Shown here piece after piece: positions 31,859 to 37,117 of a stretch of 37,117 nt of DNA (position 1 is its first letter; every line of letters begins with the position of its first letter). Position numbers and translations under genes: made by a program. The notes beneath the pieces were generated by a model. It was not told where the DNA came from, searched no databases, and worked only from the letters and a program-made list of their open reading frames with translations. This DNA comes from Saccoglossus kowalevskii (taxonomy: Eukaryota; Hemichordata; Enteropneusta; Harrimaniidae). The stretch spans positions 28,050-65,166 of the forward strand of contig NW_003131854.1 in assembly GCF_000003605.2 (NCBI RefSeq), read 5' to 3'.

Positions 31859-33233
31859 TATAATTAAAGAAGTGGATACTTCTTTGCAGTTGCTGGGCAC
31901 TTATGTAAAACATATGCAAATGACGTCACCAAAATATTGATCTTTGTCTTCATCCTGTGATAGGAATCTGTTAAAAACCATTGTTGATGAGTCATGTGTT
32001 GATTTTAAAAATACAAAACCAACATTTTCGTGAACATATGTCAAGAACAGTTTATACAGCATTCTTAAATAAATGGAGTGCTGAAATGGAATAAAGATTA
32101 GAATAATCTGGTGTCAATCAAAACACACAGGAGCTGGCTGTATGTTTTTATTTGATGTATTGGGATATACATCTCAATTCTGCCATTTATTACTTCATTG
32201 TTGTCATCATTAGTATTTGTGCTACTCACTTGACAGGCATTGAATCTTCACTGTATATTGAACTTCATTCCATTTACCATATGTTTATTAATATGGAAAT
32301 GACCTTGACCCAAATAATGGAATATGAACAACAACAAATGATGAGCCTGTTTTTTAAGCAACTGAAACAAGAGTCTACAGTCATTTTTATCTGTGCTTAA
32401 TTTAATTCATAAAAAAAAATAGTTCACCATCTGACATTGACCTTCTTGACCTTTACAGTCAGATTTTACAGCTCTCTTTATCATTCAAAAATGACAAATA
32501 TATCATTTATATAATATTACGGCTTACTAGTACTACGCTCAACGGGTATAATAATCTGTTGCATTTAATTAAAATCGACATAACTCGCATACTTTCAGTA
32601 TGCTCAGTTGGATGGCATTAGTGATGTGATTAGTATTGTCATCCATGTTTATTAAAAATGAAAAAAAAAATAATGGAAATTTATCATTTTGAATGGAATT
32701 TTAAATTAAGACATGTTGTGTATCTCATGACTATTAACAGGCATCTGATATTTAATTTGATGAATTGCATGCCTTAATGGTTTATATTGTTAAATGCTTG
32801 ATGGAGAGAATACCACAACCCCATCACCTTGAAATGACAATGGATAAGTTTATTGGCATGCAGCTTGTGGGAGGATTATCTTCCCAGATTATGTGTGGCA
32901 TTTTATATGAAAATCAAAGTGCCTGTGAAGTGCCCACCTACACATTTATGTTTTGTGTTGCCCTGAAACGGACATTTGTAAAAAAAATAATTAAATTTAA
33001 ATAATAAATCATTTTTGAGTAAAATTGAGAATTGTAGCTGCTTGTCACAGTCAACTGTTTCTAGCTTTCTAACATCTCCCAATTGCAACATATTTTGGAA
33101 CAATTGGTCTTCTGGCAGCATTATACATCACATTTACCCATAGTCATTATCCAAACATACGATCATTAACATGCGATCGCTGCTTGCTATGTGGTAAAAT
33201 GGAAAACTGATTACAAATATAAAGTCCATAAAC
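31859..33233. other. Non-coding stretch
   Basis: AT-rich DNA with no recognisable exon. The ORFs at 32152-32400 and 32765-33004 lack similarity that I can recognise. A GCGATCGC octamer is at about 33173. Confidence 0.4.
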
Positions 33234-33328
33234 ATCTCCAATGAATCGGCCAATATTTTCATCTCCTGTGAATCGCTCTTTATTTTCATCTACTGTGAAT
33301 CACCCTTTATTTTCATCTCCAATGAATG
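33234..33328. repeat. 27-bp tandem repeat, ~3.5 copies
   Basis: Units start at 33234, 33261, 33288 and 33315 with ATCTCC(A/T)(A/G)TGAATC...TATTTTC. The last copy is partial. Internal divergence is modest. Confidence 0.85.
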
Positions 33329-34068
33329 TGTGTTTTGTTGGGGGAATTGTTACATATTGCATGCTTGTATAATACTTGCATAGTGGTACCTGCTTTCACC
33401 GAATGATCGTTATCAGATTATTTGTACTGTGGAACCATGAATCAAACATTTAATTTCTGAGAAAATTAGTCAGAAACTGCATGAGAGTGTTCATTGGTTT
33501 ATTATGTAAAATCATGGAGCTATTGTCTCATTGCGCCATGGAATAGCATTCTTTTGTGTGTTACAGAAACTTTCATAGATATTTTTTAAACTTTTTTATG
33601 TCAATATCCTTATATTGCCTGGGAGTACAATTTATTGCAAAATGAATAAATTCTGGGCATTCATGCATTACGGTTCTATCTTATAGAACAGTGTGTTACG
33701 ATCAAGCTTAGTAAATGGTTGTGATTGTTGTGATTTGTTTTTCATTACATGCTCAATAATTCCTAGCAGGGTTTTCATTACAATTTAAGGGGAGTCAATT
33801 TGTAAATCAGGTAGAGAAACTGTCATTCAAATCAATTGAATTATTAATTTCAAATTAACTGGAAAATGGCTGCTGTACAGGTAGTCAGCAATTCTGTCCA
33901 TCAGCAATTTAACATTTGATGGCATTTCCATAAATATGTCATTTCTTAGCTTTGCTCTGTGGTTACAATAACACAAGCAATTCTTATCCAATCATTCTCA
34001 GGCTTGATTAGCATATAAGTCAGTATAATATATTGCCCAAGTTTAATTATGTAATTATTTGCTTGTTT
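33329..34068. other. Non-coding AT-rich stretch
   Basis: Nothing recognised. Confidence 0.45.
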
Positions 34069-34434
34069 AGTTTTGAAAATATCCCTGAAAATGTTTTCTC
34101 AAATTGTCTTCTTTCGGTAATTACAGTTGATCAAGCATTTTTTATCTGATTATTTTAAAACAAAGTTTAATTTTGGTCTGACTAGCATGCCTCATTTTCA
34201 AAAATTCGACTAAAATAAAACTGCATAATTAATAACTACAGAATTAAGAAGCATTGTTCAGTTTTGAAAATATCCCTGAATTTCCCAAATTGTCTTATTT
34301 CTGTAGTTACAGTAGGTCAAACATTTTTTTGTCTGATTATTTTAAAACAAAGTTTAATTTTGGCCTGACTAGCATGCCTCATTTTCAAAAATTCGGCTAA
34401 AATAAAACTGCAGAATTAAGAAGCATTTTTTCAG
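34069..34434. repeat. ~190-bp tandem duplication
   Basis: Copy 1 (about 34069-34259) and copy 2 (about 34260-34434) share TTTTGAAAATATCCCTGAA, then TCTGATTATTTTAAAACAAA, and CTGACTAGCATGCCTCATTT. The offset is 187-191 bp, varying by small indels. Divergence is low, so the duplication is fairly recent. Confidence 0.9.
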
Positions 34435-35740
34435 TATTATACTGTTCAGGATCTGTTACTTTTATAGTGCAGTAAAAATTCGGGCCATATTTTTCCCCAC
34501 CAAAAGTTGGTTTAGATATATCGCTGTACTATTTGTCAACTTTTTATGGAATTCATGTTACATTATTCTGTAAGGAACCTATAAAGAATTGTTTTTATTA
34601 CAAAAGAATTTATACACCAGAATTTATATTTAATTTATTATACAAGAATCTGCTTAGTCAGATAATCACCAGTATGATAAACACAGTCGAGGTTGTATTC
34701 ATCCTGATTTCCTACCCTTTACTTAATATAGATTCTCAACGGGCAAGGTTGCAATAGTTACGCTATGTTTTTTTCCCCCTCTATTTCCCTGAAATGCTTG
34801 AAATCAGAAAACATCAGATGTCTGTGTCAGTCTTCTCCACCATGGATTATAGGTAAATGTACAGTCGCCAGCATTTACATTATTTATGCATTATCTCTGT
34901 CAATTTAAACATTAATTTTGGGGGTGATAGCTTTGTCATCTTGTCTCAACTCGTCTTGTCTCTCATCTGCAAATTTGAGCATGCTGTCTCTTCAAAATGT
35001 AAAATGTATGAATAAACAAAAATGCAATTTCAATATTTTCTGTTGACGCATGATTATAATAAATCTTAATCATCAAAGCGATCGCCATTGTGGGATGGGG
35101 ACTAAATTTGCAGTAAGAAAGATTATGTGGCTAAAATCAACACTGCAAAAGCACAAGCAGTGTTAGTGAAGAATGCTTAGTTAAAATAATCAATAGATTG
35201 TGTTATTTTGGCGATGACTGATCAACACTGACAAGTGATGAATGGAACTGACTCTGAGGTACTGTGCAAATATAAGCTTTACATAGTCCTCTGAATATTA
35301 ATGATACATGTTTTTTCTCTCTCCAACCCAACATCTAATACATTCTGTAAATATTAATTAGATCTTATTCATTGTAATAAGATGAAAATGAGAATTTCTG
35401 ACGTTCTTGCATTAAAGTTGCAGACTCTGTTAGTATTCTGTGTCTTTTCTGATGTAGCCTGGGAACAGGAACTTAGTAGCTTGGGTCCGGCTGCTCATTT
35501 CCTTTGCTTTGATGATTGATTTAATTTAAAACGTCTCACAACAGAAAGACAATAGATTGTCAAATCGTTTTATCTCCAGATTTGGTAATGTAAAGATGGT
35601 GCTCTTTTGTTCAAGTTCACTCAAGATGGGCCTGTTAGGTGTAACCTTCTGAATGCCATCATTTTTCTGCTAAATTTTGATCCACCATTTTTCACATTTG
35701 TATGTATTTTTTAGCTCTGCTGTCGACTTTGTTGAGTTGA
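34435..35740. other. Non-coding stretch
   Basis: No credible exon. Contains a GCGATCGC octamer at about 35079. Nothing else recognised. Confidence 0.45.
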
Positions 35741-35746
35741 GCTTAT

Positions 35747-36003
35747 CATATGAGTGATTGTTCGTTGCCATCTGTCCGTGTCAGTCGTCCGCGTCAACTT
35801 TTTACTTTTTCGTCTTCTTAAAAACCACAAGCCTGATGGGTAAACTTCACTTAGATTTTGTGTTGATATCTTCAATTCTCCAATTTTGGTGAATATTTTT
35901 GTCATTTTTGGTAAAAAGTGATATTTTTGACTTGTTAAAAACGACAAGTCTTATTGATTTGATGTTATACATAAAGGTACTACAGGTGGACCTCTTTCAT
36001 TTT
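35747..36003. repeat. Dispersed repeat family D, copy 2
   Basis: Second copy of the repeat at 23303-23555, same orientation. The internal hairpin is kept in weaker form (GACTTGTTA-AAAA-CGACAAGTC, 35929-35950). Its left flank TTAGCTCTGCTGTCGACTTT looks like part of the same element; only a GACTTTG trace of it is visible at copy 1. Confidence 0.7.
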
Positions 36004-37117
36004 TTTTCATTTTCTAAACTTGGCTGCTTTGATCTCGTCAAGAGCAAGAGCTGTCCAATTTGTTTTTGCTCTTCAAAGAGTATTCCATTTTCTCCCATCT
36101 CACAAACACTGTTCAAAATACCTTGATTACATGATCTGTGAAACAGAAGAGGCATGAACATGATAGATTGGAACACAGTTTTAAAGGGAAAAACTAGTCA
36201 AACAGTTCCCAAGCTTTAAACAATATCTTGGCAGCCATTTTCATCCAAGGTCTGTTGGTCTATGATCCTGGTGTTAGGTTAACGACCAGCGGCTATAGAT
36301 GCCATAAAAATGCAATCCTTATTGCACCAAATAGTAATGACCTTATCCCCTCAGGTTAAATGGTTTTTTTTGTGTTACCTCTTCGTGCAAGTCACCTCAT
36401 TCCCATGCCCATTGTCACTGTCACGAAGGTAGTAAAGTTTAAATGCTTTCTAAGTTAATATCTGGTAAAGCTCATTAATTCTGGGAAAATCACCATTTTA
36501 TGAGTTATTTTCCTAAATGAGCTCGTGCAGAAAAACAAATCTAGGTCACCAAACCTGTATGCATTGTAATTACAGTATGGCTGCATCTCAGATAAGAAAT
36601 TCAATTGTTGGTACCAAGTATACATCTCGATACTGTCAACATAATGCGAATGAACACCTTGCAGTCATCTGTGAAATTTATCTTCTGATAATCCTGTGTT
36701 TTCTAAATTTGTTTCGTTGCTAGTTTTGTATCTTAATTGTGTTTTTTGTTTTATGGTTTGTTTCTGTGTGAATCGAGAAATCTATTAAAGCCATTCTATA
36801 AATCTACACACGGCTTTCAGCAGTGAGTCTTATTTCTCATATTTGTATTAGAGAAGATGTTTGAGTCTGCTCGTACTTCATCTACAGGATTGTATGCTAG
36901 AAACTGAGATTCATTTTAACGCTTAGACCTCATATAAAATATTTCCACTTATAGAAAGGCATAGTAATATATTTTTAAATAGCCAAGTTAATTTGAAGGT
37001 TTGAGTCCAACATTGACTAAAAATTATTCTTCCTGTCTAGTTTGTCTTTCGATAATTCATTGAATGTCTGTCTAATCTCATGGTGGTATGGCAAATTTCA
37101 CGATTGGTGTGCTCAAC
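36004..37117. other. Non-coding right end of the window
   Basis: No supportable exon or RNA gene. The 68-codon ORF at 36517-36723 is not recognised. Confidence 0.4.

Overview
This is an AT-rich eukaryotic (metazoan) genomic window. Its genes have GT-AG introns, long non-coding stretches and many small repeats. The main clue to the organism is a Shaker-type (Kv1) potassium channel whose whole coding region is one uninterrupted exon. Its landmarks resemble vertebrate Kv1.4: an MEVA start, GDMKPI after the selectivity filter and an ETDV end. Intronless Kv1 coding regions are typical of chordates, whereas Drosophila Shaker is split into many exons. With the AT-rich sequence and the repeat types, an invertebrate deuterostome fits best (a hemichordate such as an acorn worm, or less likely an amphioxus or echinoderm). 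This is inference, not proof.

Layout. 1-699: no supported gene. 700-2941 (+): the 3' part of an unrecognised gene with four GT-AG exons and a hydrophobic C-terminal exon. 2942-11280: mostly non-coding, with a GC-rich TIR element (5090-5412), a short MITE flanked by TTTAATTAA (6604-6774), a CpG-rich promoter-like patch (7255-7680), a broken 5'-truncated LINE copy on the minus strand (8301-9385) and a ~1.03 kb TIR DNA element (9873-10907). 11503-11646 (-): the first coding exon of SNRNP70 (U1-70K) with a clean splice donor. Its later exons are not visible in the window. 11647-12832: the interval between the divergent SNRNP70 and Kv1 starts, with a Staf/ZNF143-like site, a perfect CRE and several upstream ORFs. 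12833-14425 (+): the complete Kv1 gene, 530 aa. 14426-23824: no gene recognised. 23825-26458: a 42-bp minisatellite of roughly 60 units with higher-order structure and an assembly gap inside it. 26459-37117: no gene recognised, but several duplicated repeat families and a tRNA-like SINE.

The three genes have no obvious shared function. SNRNP70 (pre-mRNA splicing) and Kv1 (membrane excitability) are arranged head to head, with start codons about 1.2 kb apart. No new multi-gene system is visible. The most unusual object is the minisatellite, whose spacer distances all follow 38 (or 39) + 42n. Other points of interest are the Kv1 leader with its upstream ORFs and the apparently orphaned U1-70K first exon.
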